DNA of 64,000 nt from Microbacterium soli (GCF_039539005.1 NZ_BAABCP010000001.1:1922001-1986000), one strand, 5' to 3'. Positions 7,909-16,587 are shown, numbered from the stretch's first letter. The notes: generated by a model not told the origin, from the sequence alone. Translations and numbers: made by a program.

Positions 7909-9327
7909 TCAGTCGTCGGTGCCTCGGATGCCCACGGTCGACTCGATGACGGGCCTCATCTTCTTGCTCAGGGCCTCGAAGAACATCGACAGCGGGAACT
8001 CGTCGTCCAGCACCTGGTCGGTGTACCCCTTGGGCGCGCCGGCGAGGATCTCGTCCGACAGCCCACGCGCCCAGACGGATGCCGGGTTCGGGGTCAGCAC
8101 ACTGCGGACGAGGTCGTAGGCGGCCAGCCAGTGCGCGGTCTTGGGGCGGTCGATGGAACGCCAGTACAGCTCGTCGATCGCGTCGCCGAGCGCCACGACG
8201 GCATCCGGGACGCCCTCCCAGTCGAAGGTCAGCCGCGTGTCGGTCCAGTGCAGCACACCCCGCTGATGCAGCCAGGCGAACAGCAGCTGCCCGCCCAGAC
8301 CGTCGTAGTTGCGCACCCGGGAGCCGGTGATCGCGAACCGGAAGATCCGGTCGAAGATCACCGCGTACTGCACGAGCCCGGCGTGCTCGAGCATCTCCTG
8401 CTCGGCATCCGAGAGCTCGTCGGCGGCGGTGAGGCGCTTCTGGATCCTCACCGACTCGCGGAACGCGGTCAGGTCGCACCGCAGCTCCTCCAGCGAGTAG
8501 AGGAAGAACGGCATCCGCTGCTTGATCATGAACGGGTCGAACGGCAGGTCGCCGCGCATGTGGGTGCGGTCGTGGATGATGTCCCACATCACGAAGGTCT
8601 TCTCGGCGAGGGACTGGTCGTCGAGCATCCGTGCGGCCGCCTCGGGCAGGTCGAGCTTGGTGATCTCGGAGGCCGCGCGCACCACCCGGCGGTAGCGGGC
8701 GGCCTCGCGGTCCTGGAAGATCGCCCCCCACGTGAACGAGGGGATCTCCCGCATCGCGACGGTCTCGGGGAACAGCACGGCCGAGTTCGTGTCATAGCCC
8801 GGGGTGAAGTCGATCAGGCGCAGCGAGACGAACAGTTCGTTGCCGTAGTCGCCGGCCTCGAGCTCGGCGATGAAATCCGGCCAGATGGTCTCGACGATGA
8901 GGGCCTCGACGAGCCGGTCCGTCGACCCGTTCTGGGTGTACATCGGGAAGATGACGAGGTGGCGGATGCCGTCGACGCGATGCTGCTGGGGCTGGAACGC
9001 CACGAGCGAGTCGAGGAAGTCCGGCACGCCGAACCCGCCGTCCGCCCACCGTCGGAAGTCGGCGACGGCGGCGTCGAGGTACTCGGCGTCGTGCGGGAAG
9101 GCGGGGGAGAGGGCGCGGATGCCGGCGATGATCGCGGACACGTGCTCGGATGCCGCGGCGTGATCGGCGGCATCCGGAATGGAACCGTCCTTGATCTGCA
9201 GCGGACGGATGGCGATCGCCGCCTCCTTGAGCAGGTGCCAGGCGGTGCTGTGCTCGGCGGTCGCGGCGTCCTCGACGACCTCGGGCTCGCCGATGATGGC
9301 GTTGATGCGGGGGGTGAGAGTGGACAT
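7909..9327 (-). CDS. DUF6421-type uncharacterised protein
   Basis: A 472-residue cytoplasmic protein that I recall as the DUF6421 family of actinobacteria; no function is known to me. It lacks a signal peptide and membrane segments. A conserved-looking block has paired histidines in IIHDRTHMR (H252, H256) followed by SLEELRCDLTAFRE (E280, E281, D285), a pattern fitting a metal-binding helical site, though this is inference. ATG 9327 was chosen because CGGAGG ends 5 nt before it; longer frames run into the Lrp gene on the other strand. It is the first gene of a minus-strand set with the SDR and ltaE, divergent from an Lrp/AsnC regulator 72 bp away. Confidence 0.7.
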   Translation of the reverse strand: MSTLTPRINAIIGEPEVVEDAATAEHSTAWHLLKEAAIAIRPLQIKDGSIPDAADHAAASEHVSAIIAGIRALSPAFPHDAEYLDAAVADFRRWADGGFGVPDFLDSLVAFQPQQHRVDGIRHLVIFPMYTQNGSTDRLVEALIVETIWPDFIAELEAGDYGNELFVSLRLIDFTPGYDTNSAVLFPETVAMREIPSFTWGAIFQDREAARYRRVVRAASEITKLDLPEAAARMLDDQSLAEKTFVMWDIIHDRTHMRGDLPFDPFMIKQRMPFFLYSLEELRCDLTAFRESVRIQKRLTAADELSDAEQEMLEHAGLVQYAVIFDRIFRFAITGSRVRNYDGLGGQLLFAWLHQRGVLHWTDTRLTFDWEGVPDAVVALGDAIDELYWRSIDRPKTAHWLAAYDLVRSVLTPNPASVWARGLSDEILAGAPKGYTDQVLDDEFPLSMFFEALSKKMRPVIESTVGIRGTDD

Positions 9328-9351
9328 CGGGACCTCCGATCGCGTGAATCG

Positions 9352-9366
9352 CCGGAAATTTTCCGG
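9352..9366. promoter_or_regulatory. Perfect 15-bp palindrome between the DUF6421 and Lrp genes
   Basis: CCGGAAATTTTCCGG is a perfect inverted repeat (CCGGAAA-T-TTTCCGG) with an A/T core, typical of Lrp/AsnC operators. It is in the 72-bp divergent intergenic region, 25 bp from the DUF6421 start and 18 bp upstream of the -10 box of the lrp gene, so one bound regulator could control both directions. Confidence 0.65.
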
Positions 9367-9383
9367 TCTATGTCGAATGTGGG

Positions 9384-9389
9384 TACTAT
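9384..9389 (+). promoter_or_regulatory. -10 box of the Lrp/AsnC gene
   Basis: TACTAT lies 10 nt before ATG 9400, giving an almost leaderless transcript; no ribosome-binding site is visible. An ATG at 9396 lies 6 nt from the box but is followed at once by a stop. Confidence 0.5.
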
Positions 9390-9399
9390 TCTTCCATGT

Positions 9400-9855
9400 A
9401 TGGATGACCCTGTCGACCATGCGATCCTCGCCGCCCTCTCCCGGGACGGGCGGGCGACCCTGGCGCAGCTCTCGGAGACCGTCGGCCTGTCGACCTCCGC
9501 CGTGCAGTCGCGGCTGAAACGGCTGGAGAGCCGTGGCGTGATCGCCGGCTACCAGGCCGTCCTCGATCCCGAGGCGGTCGGCGTGCCGCTGTCGGCGTTC
9601 ATCGAGATCACGCCCATCGACCCCGGCCAGCCCGACAACGCCCCCGAGCTGCTGGAGCCGCTGACCGAGATCGAGGCGTGCCACTCCATCGCCGGCGACG
9701 CCAGCTACATGCTGTTCGTCCGCGTGACGGGACCGCGCGCCCTGGAGAAGCTCGTCAACGACATCCGCGCCATCGCGAACGTCCGCACCAGGGCCACGAT
9801 CGTGCTGCAGACCTACTACGAGCGCCGTCCGGTCCTCGCCGCCGCGGCCGACTGA
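9400..9855 (+). CDS. Lrp/AsnC-family transcriptional regulator
   Basis: A 151-residue regulator with an N-terminal HTH (AQLSETVGLSTSAVQSRLKR, residues about 22-41) and a C-terminal RAM/AsnC ligand domain containing SIAGDASYMLFVRV. Family members are octameric, amino-acid-responsive regulators. Divergent transcription from the DUF6421-SDR-ltaE set and the palindrome between them argue that it senses an amino acid linked to that pathway, threonine or glycine being the obvious candidates given the aldolase. The frame stays open far upstream but that part is antisense to DUF6421; homology begins at MDDPVDHAIL. Confidence 0.87.
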   Translation: MDDPVDHAILAALSRDGRATLAQLSETVGLSTSAVQSRLKRLESRGVIAGYQAVLDPEAVGVPLSAFIEITPIDPGQPDNAPELLEPLTEIEACHSIAGDASYMLFVRVTGPRALEKLVNDIRAIANVRTRATIVLQTYYERRPVLAAAAD

Positions 9856-9888
9856 GCAGTCGTCGGCTCGGCTCGAACGGCCGTCGGT

Positions 9889-10698
9889 TCAGCCCAGGAG
9901 CGCCCGAACCGCGGCGGCGGCGTCGGAGACAGCGGCCGTGATCCCGCTGCCGCGACGCAGAGCCGCCAGCAGCGCGCCGGCGAACGCGTCGCCCGTGCCC
10001 TTGACCGTGGTGGGGATGAGCGGATGCTCGAGCCGCTGCGCGTCGTCGCGGGTGACGACGAGATCCGTGAGCGTCCGGCCGCCTGCGGCGGATCCGCCGC
10101 TGACCACCGCCCACTGCGCCCGGGGTCCGAGCAGCGCACGCGCGGCGGACTCGGCATCCGTCTGCGTGGCGTCCTGCGCACCCAGCAGGCCGAGTTCGAA
10201 CCCGTTGGGGATGATGCCGGTGGCGATCGGGAGCATCCGGTCGCGCAGCGCCGGGGCGACCGCAGGATCCGTGTACAGCCCCACATCCGAGTCGCCCAGC
10301 GTCGGGTCCACGAGCACGCGCAGGTCCGCACGCCGCTCCAGCAGCGGCGCGAGCGCGTCCGCCACGGCCGTCACCTGATCCGGTGAGGCGAAATACCCGG
10401 TGCACACGCTGTCGATCTCGTCCAGCAGACCCAGCGCATCGAGATCGCGGATGCTGTCGGCCAGCCACTGCGCGGGCATCGGGGCCGCGTGAACGCTCGG
10501 GTAGTGCGGCAGATTGCTCAGCACGATGGTCGGCAGCGGCACGACCCTCGCCGTCCCCAGCTGGGGGAGCACGCCGTTCATGCCCACCGAGCCGAAGGCG
10601 ACCTGCGATCCGATCAGCAGCACCTCCGCAGGGCGCCGATCCAGCTCCCAGCGCTCCCGCCCCTGCGCCCAGGCGGACGGATCGGCGTGCGCGGTCAC
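9889..10698 (-). CDS. pdxY: Pyridoxal kinase (PdxY-type)
   Basis: A 269-residue ribokinase-fold vitamin B6 kinase that phosphorylates pyridoxal in the PLP salvage pathway. Visible: GSQVAFGSVGMNG near residue 30 (substrate loop), LSNLPHYPS, and the ATP/anion-hole motif KGTGDAFAGAL with its catalytic Asp near residue 237. GTG 10698 overlaps the stop of the upstream PLP-homeostasis gene by 4 nt (GTGA), so the two are translationally coupled and both act on PLP. Convergent to the lrp gene. Confidence 0.88.
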   Translation of the reverse strand: MTAHADPSAWAQGRERWELDRRPAEVLLIGSQVAFGSVGMNGVLPQLGTARVVPLPTIVLSNLPHYPSVHAAPMPAQWLADSIRDLDALGLLDEIDSVCTGYFASPDQVTAVADALAPLLERRADLRVLVDPTLGDSDVGLYTDPAVAPALRDRMLPIATGIIPNGFELGLLGAQDATQTDAESAARALLGPRAQWAVVSGGSAAGGRTLTDLVVTRDDAQRLEHPLIPTTVKGTGDAFAGALLAALRRGSGITAAVSDAAAAVRALLG

Positions 10699-11462
10699 TT
10701 CGCGAAGCCCGGCCAGTACTCGGAATCGGGGGTCTTCCGGGCGCCGAAGATGGCCTGGCCGATGCGCACGACCGTCGCACCCTCCTCGATGGCGGCCTGG
10801 TAGTCGCCGGACATGCCCATGGACAGCCCGCCCGGCCCGACCAGGTCGCGCTCGCGGGCCCGATCACGCAGATCGCGCAGGATGCGGAAGCACTCCCGCA
10901 CGCGCTCGGTGTCGCTCGTGAACAGCGCGAGGGTCATCAGCCCCTGCACGCGCAGGCTGTCGCGGTGGCGCAACTCCTCGAGGAACGCGAGCGCATCGCC
11001 GGGCTCGAGGCCGAACTTGGACTCCTCCGCGGAGGTGTTCACCTGCACGTAGACGTCGAGGCCGCGGCCCGCCGCCTGCAGGCGCCTGTCGAGCGCATCG
11101 GCGAGGCGGATGCTGTCCAGCGCCTGGAACTCGTCGGCGAAGGCCACGACGTCCTTGGCCTTGTTGGTCTGCAGGTGCCCGATGACCGACCAGCGCACGT
11201 GCTGGTCGGCGAGGTTCCCGGCCTTGCGCTTGGCCTCCTGGACCTTGTTCTCGCCCAGATCCACGGCACCGGCCTCGATCGCCAGCAGCAGCCGCTCCTC
11301 GGGCACCGTCTTGCTCACCGACAGCAACCGGATCTCGGACGCGTCGCGTCCTGCGCGCTCGGCGGCGGCGGCGATGTTCGCTCGCACGTCGGCGAGGTTG
11401 TGGGCGAAGTCCTCCACGGAGTTCGCCTGCGGATACAGCGGGCGTGCGGGCAGATCTGTCAC
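10695..11462 (-). CDS. YggS/PLPBP-family pyridoxal phosphate homeostasis protein
   Basis: A 255-residue alanine-racemase-fold, single-domain PLP-binding protein. K51 in LLSVSKTVPEE is the PLP lysine; LGENKVQEA, WSVIGHLQTNK, FGLEP and LSMGMSGDY are the family blocks. YggS proteins buffer and deliver PLP and have no known catalysis. I placed the start at GTG 11462 because a -10 box TACCCT (11470-11475 on the minus strand) lies 7 nt upstream; the GGAGG 1 nt before the GTG is too close to serve. The operon continues into pdxY with a 4-nt overlap. Confidence 0.87.
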   Translation of the reverse strand: MTDLPARPLYPQANSVEDFAHNLADVRANIAAAAERAGRDASEIRLLSVSKTVPEERLLLAIEAGAVDLGENKVQEAKRKAGNLADQHVRWSVIGHLQTNKAKDVVAFADEFQALDSIRLADALDRRLQAAGRGLDVYVQVNTSAEESKFGLEPGDALAFLEELRHRDSLRVQGLMTLALFTSDTERVRECFRILRDLRDRARERDLVGPGGLSMGMSGDYQAAIEEGATVVRIGQAIFGARKTPDSEYWPGFAK

Positions 11463-11469
11463 GCCTCCG

Positions 11470-11475
11470 AGGGTA
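11470..11475 (-). promoter_or_regulatory. -10 box deciding the YggS-family start
   Basis: TACCCT on the minus strand, 7 nt before GTG 11462; a leaderless transcript is expected. Confidence 0.5.
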
Positions 11476-11541
11476 CCGTCTCCCGTGCTCACGCCGTGGG
11501 CCCCGCGCAACGCGCGGAGGCGGGGGCGCGCCGTGGGCCAG

Positions 11542-11547
11542 TAGGAT
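11542..11547 (+). promoter_or_regulatory. -10 box deciding the menA start
   Basis: TAGGAT, 7 nt before GTG 11555. The ATG at 11546 overlaps this box and so cannot be the start if the box is real. Confidence 0.5.
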
Positions 11548-11554
11548 GCCGACC

Positions 11555-12520
11555 GTGGCGTCCTCGACCAAGAAGAAGCGCTCCGGCACGAAGCCGCGGC
11601 GCACCAGCGGCAATCCGGCGAAGCGTCCTGTCATCGAGGCAGGACCGGTCACGTTCGGCGAGTGGGTCGGCGCGGCGCGCCTGCGGACCCTGCCGCTCGC
11701 CGTCGCACCCGTCGTGCTCGGCACGGCGGCCGCGCAGGTGACCGATCACGCGCTGCACTGGGTCCTCGCCCTGGCGTGCCTGGCGGTGGCGGTGCTGCTG
11801 CAGATCGGCGTGAACTTCGCCAACGACTACAGCGACGGCGTCCGCGGCACGGACGCCCGGAGGGTGGGGCCGGCCCGGCTCACGGCATCCGGTCGGGTTC
11901 CGGCGAAGCACGTCCTGATCACGGCTCTGGTCTTCTTCGCGCTCGCCGCCGTCGCAGGACTCGCGATCGTGGTTCGCACGCAGCAGTGGTGGATGCTGCT
12001 GGTCGGCGCCGCCTGCATCGTCGCCGCCTGGTTCTACACCGGGGGCAGACGCCCGTACGGCTACAACGCGATGGGCGAGCTGTTCGTCTTCGTGTTCTTC
12101 GGGCTGGTCGCCGTGCTGGGCACCACGTGGGTGCAGTCCTTCGCACTGCCGCTGGAGGCCTGGCTGGCGGCGGTGGCTGCGGGACTGTTCGCCTGCGCGG
12201 TGCTGCTGGCCAACAACCTGCGCGACATCAACCAGGATCGCGAGGCGGGCAAGCGCACGCTCACGGTGCTGATCGGCAGGCGGGCGACGCAGTCGCTGTA
12301 CACGGTGCTCGTGATCGTGCCGTTCCTGATCGCGGCGGTCTTCGCGCTGCTGCTGTACCCGGTGGCCTGGATGTCGCTGCTGGTGCTGCTGGCGATCATC
12401 CCGGCGATCCTCATCGTCTGGACCTACCGCGCACCCGGGGAGCTCGTCATCGTGCTGAGCCTGACCTCGCTGTCATCGGTCGGGTATGCGGCGCTGATCT
12501 ACTGGGCGCTCGTCGCCTGA
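11555..12520 (+). CDS. menA: 1,4-dihydroxy-2-naphthoate polyprenyltransferase
   Basis: A 321-residue UbiA-family membrane prenyltransferase that attaches the polyprenyl tail to DHNA in menaquinone synthesis. Both Asp-rich metal and pyrophosphate sites are present: NFANDYSDG in the first cytoplasmic loop and NNLRDINQDREAGKRT in the second. Eight or so hydrophobic segments follow a basic N-terminus (KKKRSGTKPRR). Start GTG 11555 follows the TAGGAT box by 7 nt. It belongs with menD, menG, menF and the polyprenyl diphosphate synthase further along the window. Confidence 0.9.
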   Translation: MASSTKKKRSGTKPRRTSGNPAKRPVIEAGPVTFGEWVGAARLRTLPLAVAPVVLGTAAAQVTDHALHWVLALACLAVAVLLQIGVNFANDYSDGVRGTDARRVGPARLTASGRVPAKHVLITALVFFALAAVAGLAIVVRTQQWWMLLVGAACIVAAWFYTGGRRPYGYNAMGELFVFVFFGLVAVLGTTWVQSFALPLEAWLAAVAAGLFACAVLLANNLRDINQDREAGKRTLTVLIGRRATQSLYTVLVIVPFLIAAVFALLLYPVAWMSLLVLLAIIPAILIVWTYRAPGELVIVLSLTSLSSVGYAALIYWALVA

Positions 12521-12533
12521 GACCATCCATGAG

Positions 12534-12547
12534 GCACCTTCCGGTGC
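12534..12547. terminator. Small hairpin between convergent menA and the DUF4229 gene
   Basis: GCACC-TTCC-GGTGC in the 54-bp convergent gap; weak, without a T-run. Confidence 0.3.
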
Positions 12548-12574
12548 GGTCGGGCGCGTCCTGGCGAAGCGGGA

Positions 12575-12835
12575 TCATTCCTCGGTCGCGCTGTCCTCCA
12601 CGTCCTCATCGGTGCCCTGCCGATTGCGCTTGGCGTAGATGGCGCGGGAGGCGTCCGACAGCGGCGTGCGCAGGAACATCAGCGAGATGCTCATGCCGAT
12701 CAGCGCCGCGAACAGCGCCGCCAGCCACCAGAACTCGCGGAAGATGGGGAAGAAGAGCCACATGATCGCGAGCGGCACGAGGAAGGCCAGCAGCCGCAGC
12801 ACGGTGTAGACGAGGAGGGGTGGCAGCTTCTTCAC
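12575..12835 (-). CDS. DUF4229-type small membrane protein
   Basis: An 86-residue protein with two hydrophobic helices (about 7-29 and 34-55, with FFPIF between them), a basic cytoplasmic patch (KRNRQ) and an acidic tail ending DVEDSATEE. This matches the DUF4229 family of actinobacteria, whose function is unknown. GTG 12835 follows a minus-strand TAGACT (12842-12847) by 6 nt, another leaderless start. It lies among menaquinone genes, as I recall it does elsewhere, hinting at a membrane or respiratory link. Confidence 0.75.
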   Translation of the reverse strand: MKKLPPLLVYTVLRLLAFLVPLAIMWLFFPIFREFWWLAALFAALIGMSISLMFLRTPLSDASRAIYAKRNRQGTDEDVEDSATEE

Positions 12836-12927
12836 GGGGCAAGTCTAGGAGCGCTCGCTAGGCGGAGGCTGTGCGCCGCCGATGACACGTCGGGTCCCGC
12901 CGTTGCGGCCATGCCTACACTGGAGGC

Positions 12928-13269
12928 ATGGCACGTCTCCTGATCATCGGCGGGTTTCTCGCCGTGGTGTTCTGGGTGTTCAGCATCGTGGACTGCACTG
13001 TGCAGCCGGCGGAGCGGCACCGCGGCGTCTCCAAGGCCGCGTGGGTGCTGATCGTTCTGCTGCTCCCGGTGATCGGCGGCATCCTGTGGTTCACGCTCGG
13101 TCGGCTGGCCGCCGGCGAGGTCGACACCGGCTACGTGGTTCCTCCGGATGATGACCCGCAGGTGCTGCGGCGGATGGGCAACGCCGAGCAGGACGCCCGC
13201 ATCCGCGAGCTGGAGGCGGAGCTGTCCCGCTTGGACGACGAAGCAGACGGCGCGGATCCGCGCTCGTGA
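12928..13269 (+). CDS. PLDc_N-domain small membrane protein
   Basis: A 113-residue protein with two membrane helices (about 4-22 and 35-55) and the phospholipase-D N-terminal-like signature (VDCTVQPAERHRG, then LPVIGGILWFTLGR), followed by a cytoplasmic tail ending in a short charged helix. No phospholipase HKD motif is present, so it is not an enzyme by this evidence. The -10 TACACT (12916-12921) is 6 nt before the ATG. Its stop overlaps the menD start by 4 nt, so the two are coupled. Confidence 0.75.
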   Translation: MARLLIIGGFLAVVFWVFSIVDCTVQPAERHRGVSKAAWVLIVLLLPVIGGILWFTLGRLAAGEVDTGYVVPPDDDPQVLRRMGNAEQDARIRELEAELSRLDDEADGADPRS

Positions 13270-14951
13270 CGGCGTCTCCTGCCGCCGAGGCGGCGGCCGG
13301 GCTCCTCGCCGAGCTCGTCGGGAGCGGACTGCGCGATCTCGTGCTCTCTCCCGGATCGCGGTCCCAGGCGCTCGCCCTGGCGGCGATGGACCTGTCCCGG
13401 CGGGGGGTGCTGCGCGTGCACGTCCGAGTGGACGAGCGGGTGGCCGCGTTCACGGCCCTGGGTCTGGCTCGTGAGTCCGGTCTGCCCGTCGCGGTGCTGT
13501 GCACGTCGGGCACCGCCGCGGGCAACCTGCTTCCGGCGGCCATGGAGGCCTTCCACGCCGGGGTGCCGCTGCTGCTGCTGACAGCCGATCGCCCGCCGGA
13601 GCTGCGCGGCGTCGGAGCGAACCAGGCCACCATTCAGCCCGGCCTGTTCGGGTCGTTCGTGCGGCTGGCGGTGGACGCACCCGTACCCGGTCCCGCCGCT
13701 CCCGGCGCGGCGGCAGCCGTGTGGTCGGGGCTCGCCGCGCAGGTGGTCGCCGCGGCGACGGGGGTCGAGGGCTCCGGACTGCCGGGCATCGCGGGGCCGG
13801 TGCAGCTGAACCTCCCCACCCGCGAGCCGCTGTCGGGCGATCCCGGCGCCGATGTCGCGGTGGAGCCCGGTGCCGCGCCCGTCGTGCCCGTGCCGGAGCC
13901 CGTCGCATTGGAACGCGGTCCGCGTACGATCGTGATCGCGGGCGCGGATGCCGGGCCGGATGCCGAGGAGCTGTCCCACCGGGGCGGCTGGCCGATGATC
14001 GCGGAGATCGTCAGCGGTGCGCGCTATGGCCGACTCGTGGTGCACGGTTACCGTCGTCTGCTGGGCGACGATGCGCTGGGCGGCCGCATCGAGCGGGTGG
14101 TCGTGTTCGGACATCCCACGCTCAGCCGCGAGGTGGCGGCTCTGCTGGCTCGCAGCGACCTCGAGGTCGTCGCGGTGCGTCGTGGTGGCCAGGACCTGAA
14201 TCTCAACGGACGCACGCGGGCGGTCGGCTCTGTGACGGTCGCCGCGGGGCCTGTGGACCGGCAGTGGCTCGGCGCCTGGATGAACGCGTCGGCGGCGGCC
14301 GTGGTCGATCTCAGCGCGCCGGCGCCCGATCACGACGGACTGTCCTCGGAGGACAAGGCGGCCCGGCTGAGCGCTGTGCGCGCCGAGCTGGACGCGGTGC
14401 GGCGGCGGGTGGACCGGGAGATCCTCGTGGATGCCGTGTGGCGGGCTACCTGGCCGCATGACCGCCTCGTGTTCGGGTCCTCCCGGCTCGTGCGCGTCGC
14501 CGACGAGGTGCTCGGGGGGAAGAAGGTGCCCGTGCACGCCAACCGCGGTCTGGCCGGAATCGACGGCACTGTGGCGACGGCGATCGGCGTCGCCCTGGCC
14601 AGTCAGGCGGCGGGCGCCGCCGGTGTGACCCGGGCGCTTCTCGGCGACCTCGCCCTCCTGCATGACGTGGGGGCTCTGCTGCTGCCGGCCGACGAGCCGC
14701 CGCCGCGCATCCAGGTCGTCGTGGGCAACGACGGTGGCGGGACGATCTTCGACGGGCTCGAGGTCGCGGCATCCGCTCCGACGGCGGATCTGGACCGCGC
14801 GTTCTACACGCCGCAGGCGGTGGACCTCGCGCAGGTGGCCGCGGCCTACGGCTGGGAGTTCACCCGGGTCACCACCCGGTCCGCGCTCGAGCAGGCACTG
14901 ACGTCGCCGCCGGCGAAGCCGCAGATCATCGAGGTGCCGCTGGAGCGCTGA
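13266..14951 (+). CDS. menD: 2-succinyl-5-enolpyruvyl-6-hydroxy-3-cyclohexene-1-carboxylate synthase
   Basis: A 561-residue ThDP enzyme joining isochorismate and 2-oxoglutarate in menaquinone synthesis. The N-terminal domain shows LVLSPGSRSQALA, VDERVAAFTALG (the cofactor Glu), CTSGTAAGNLLPA and LTADRPPELRGVGANQ; the C-terminal ThDP domain shows NRGLAGIDGTVATAIG and LLGDLALLHD, with GNDGGGTIF near the end. GTG 13266 is inside a GTGA overlap with the upstream PLDc_N gene. It converges on rmuC, with a 16-bp gap. Confidence 0.92.
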   Translation: MTASPAAEAAAGLLAELVGSGLRDLVLSPGSRSQALALAAMDLSRRGVLRVHVRVDERVAAFTALGLARESGLPVAVLCTSGTAAGNLLPAAMEAFHAGVPLLLLTADRPPELRGVGANQATIQPGLFGSFVRLAVDAPVPGPAAPGAAAAVWSGLAAQVVAAATGVEGSGLPGIAGPVQLNLPTREPLSGDPGADVAVEPGAAPVVPVPEPVALERGPRTIVIAGADAGPDAEELSHRGGWPMIAEIVSGARYGRLVVHGYRRLLGDDALGGRIERVVVFGHPTLSREVAALLARSDLEVVAVRRGGQDLNLNGRTRAVGSVTVAAGPVDRQWLGAWMNASAAAVVDLSAPAPDHDGLSSEDKAARLSAVRAELDAVRRRVDREILVDAVWRATWPHDRLVFGSSRLVRVADEVLGGKKVPVHANRGLAGIDGTVATAIGVALASQAAGAAGVTRALLGDLALLHDVGALLLPADEPPPRIQVVVGNDGGGTIFDGLEVAASAPTADLDRAFYTPQAVDLAQVAAAYGWEFTRVTTRSALEQALTSPPAKPQIIEVPLER

Positions 14952-14967
14952 CCGCGGCCCCGGCGAC

Positions 14968-16500
14968 TCAGTCCAGGCGCTGCGTGATCTCGCCGAGGTC
15001 GGCACCCGCATACCGTCCGCCCTCGATGGCGTCGTGGCTCTCGATGGCGTCCCGGCCCTCGGAGTCATCCGCGTCCTCGTACAGGTCGGACTTCTGCGGG
15101 GGCACGGCTTGCGCCTCGACGGGGGAGGTGTCGGTGAGCACGTCCTCGAGCCCCTGCAGGGCGCTGAACCTGCGTGCCTGCGTGACGACATTGCGGTCCA
15201 GGGACCCGGCGAAGCGGTTGTAGGCGTCGACCGTCGAGTTCAAGCTCCTGCCGAGCTTGGCCAGATGCGCCCCGAGGGTGCCCAGACGCTTGTGCAGCTC
15301 CTTGCCCACCGTGAAGATCTGCTGCGCCTCGTGTGCGAGCTGATCCTGCCGCCACGCGTGCCCCACGGTGCGCAGCAGGGCGATGAGGGTCGAGGGGGTG
15401 GCGATCACGACGTTCCGCTCGAAGGCGTACTCGTACAGCGTCGAGTCCTGGTCGAGCGCCGCGGCGAGGAAGGGCTCGGCGGGCACGAACATCACCACGA
15501 ACTCGGGGGAGCCCGCCACGGCGTCCCAGTACTCCTTGGCGCTCAGGTCGTCGATGTGCTTGCGCAGGTGGCGCGCGTGCGCCTGCAACCGCTGCGCCCG
15601 CACGGTGTCGTCGGTGGCCTCCATGGCCTCCAGGTAGCCGTTGAACGCCACCTTGGAGTCCACCACGACGCGCTTGTCGCCCGCCAGGTGCACGACCATG
15701 TCCGGACGCAGCGCGCCGTCGTCGGTCACGTGATGCAGCTGCTCGTCGAAGTCGACGTGGTTGACCATGCCCGCGGCCTCCACGACGCGCCGCAGCTGCA
15801 GCTCGCCCCAGCGACCGCGCACCTGCGGCGCGCGTAGGGCGTTCACGAGGTTTCGAGTCTCCGCGCCCAGCGTCTCGGATGTCCGGCGCATGGACAGCAG
15901 CTGCTCGGTGAGCGCCGCGTTGGCCTCCAGGCGCGTTTTCTCCGCCGTCGTCATCTCGGTCTTCACCGTCTCGAGGGTCTTCTGCAGCGGCTCGATGAGC
16001 TGCCGCACGGCGTCCTGCCGCTTCTGCAACTCGGCCGCGCCCTCGCTCTGGCTGCGCTTGAGGCGCTCCTCCGCCTGCTGCAGGAACGCCTTCGAATTGG
16101 CCTCGAGTGCACGTCTGCTCAGCGCGTCGAACTCGTCGGCGAGCCGCTTCTGATCTGCTCGGAGCTCCTCCAGCCGCTCGGCGTGCTGCGCGCGCTCCTG
16201 CTCCAACCGCGCCTGCGCCTGTGCGCGGGCGTCCGCGACGGCGGCCTCGCCGAGTCTGCGGGCCTCTGCGATCCGCTCGTCCCCGAGCATCCGCTCCTCC
16301 TGAACGCGCGCGGCGGTCTCCGCGCGCGCCGCCGCCACGTCCTGCTCCAGCGCCGTGACGCGCAGCCGCGCCGCCGTCGTCTCCGCACGGACCTCGGCAT
16401 CCGCCCCACGGCCGCGCTGCACGCCGAGCACGAAGCCGAGCGCGCCGGCGAGAGCCGCGACGAGAGCCGCGACGACGATCACGAGAAGCGAGGTGTCCAT
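14968..16500 (-). CDS. rmuC: RmuC-family DNA recombination protein
   Basis: A 510-residue protein with one N-terminal membrane helix (residues about 4-28, LLVIVVAALVAALAGAL), a long Ala/Glu/Arg-rich coiled coil (about 35-215), then the RmuC core (VRGRWGELQLRRVVEAAGM, HVDFDEQ, DMVVHLAGDKRVVVDSKVAF, FVPAEPFLAAAL). RmuC proteins limit recombination at inverted repeats and carry a nuclease-like core. ATG 16500 was chosen because the frame upstream is antisense to the PPK2 gene; CACAAT lies 6 nt before the start, within the divergent promoter region shared with PPK2. The C-terminus is acidic and variable. Confidence 0.87.
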   Translation of the reverse strand: MDTSLLVIVVAALVAALAGALGFVLGVQRGRGADAEVRAETTAARLRVTALEQDVAAARAETAARVQEERMLGDERIAEARRLGEAAVADARAQAQARLEQERAQHAERLEELRADQKRLADEFDALSRRALEANSKAFLQQAEERLKRSQSEGAAELQKRQDAVRQLIEPLQKTLETVKTEMTTAEKTRLEANAALTEQLLSMRRTSETLGAETRNLVNALRAPQVRGRWGELQLRRVVEAAGMVNHVDFDEQLHHVTDDGALRPDMVVHLAGDKRVVVDSKVAFNGYLEAMEATDDTVRAQRLQAHARHLRKHIDDLSAKEYWDAVAGSPEFVVMFVPAEPFLAAALDQDSTLYEYAFERNVVIATPSTLIALLRTVGHAWRQDQLAHEAQQIFTVGKELHKRLGTLGAHLAKLGRSLNSTVDAYNRFAGSLDRNVVTQARRFSALQGLEDVLTDTSPVEAQAVPPQKSDLYEDADDSEGRDAIESHDAIEGGRYAGADLGEITQRLD

Positions 16501-16587
16501 GCTCCGATTGTGCACGGGGCCTCCGACACTCCGAACCGCCGATTCGCCCGGGCGCGCCCTGTCGGCCCCGGACGGCATGATGTGTGC

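Noticed and set aside
7675..9399. Long N-terminal extension of the Lrp gene
   Set aside because: It is antisense to the DUF6421 and SDR genes; Lrp homology begins only at 9400, just after a -10 box.
13131..15191. 686-codon antisense frame over menD
   Set aside because: No recognisable domain, and menD is complete on the other strand.
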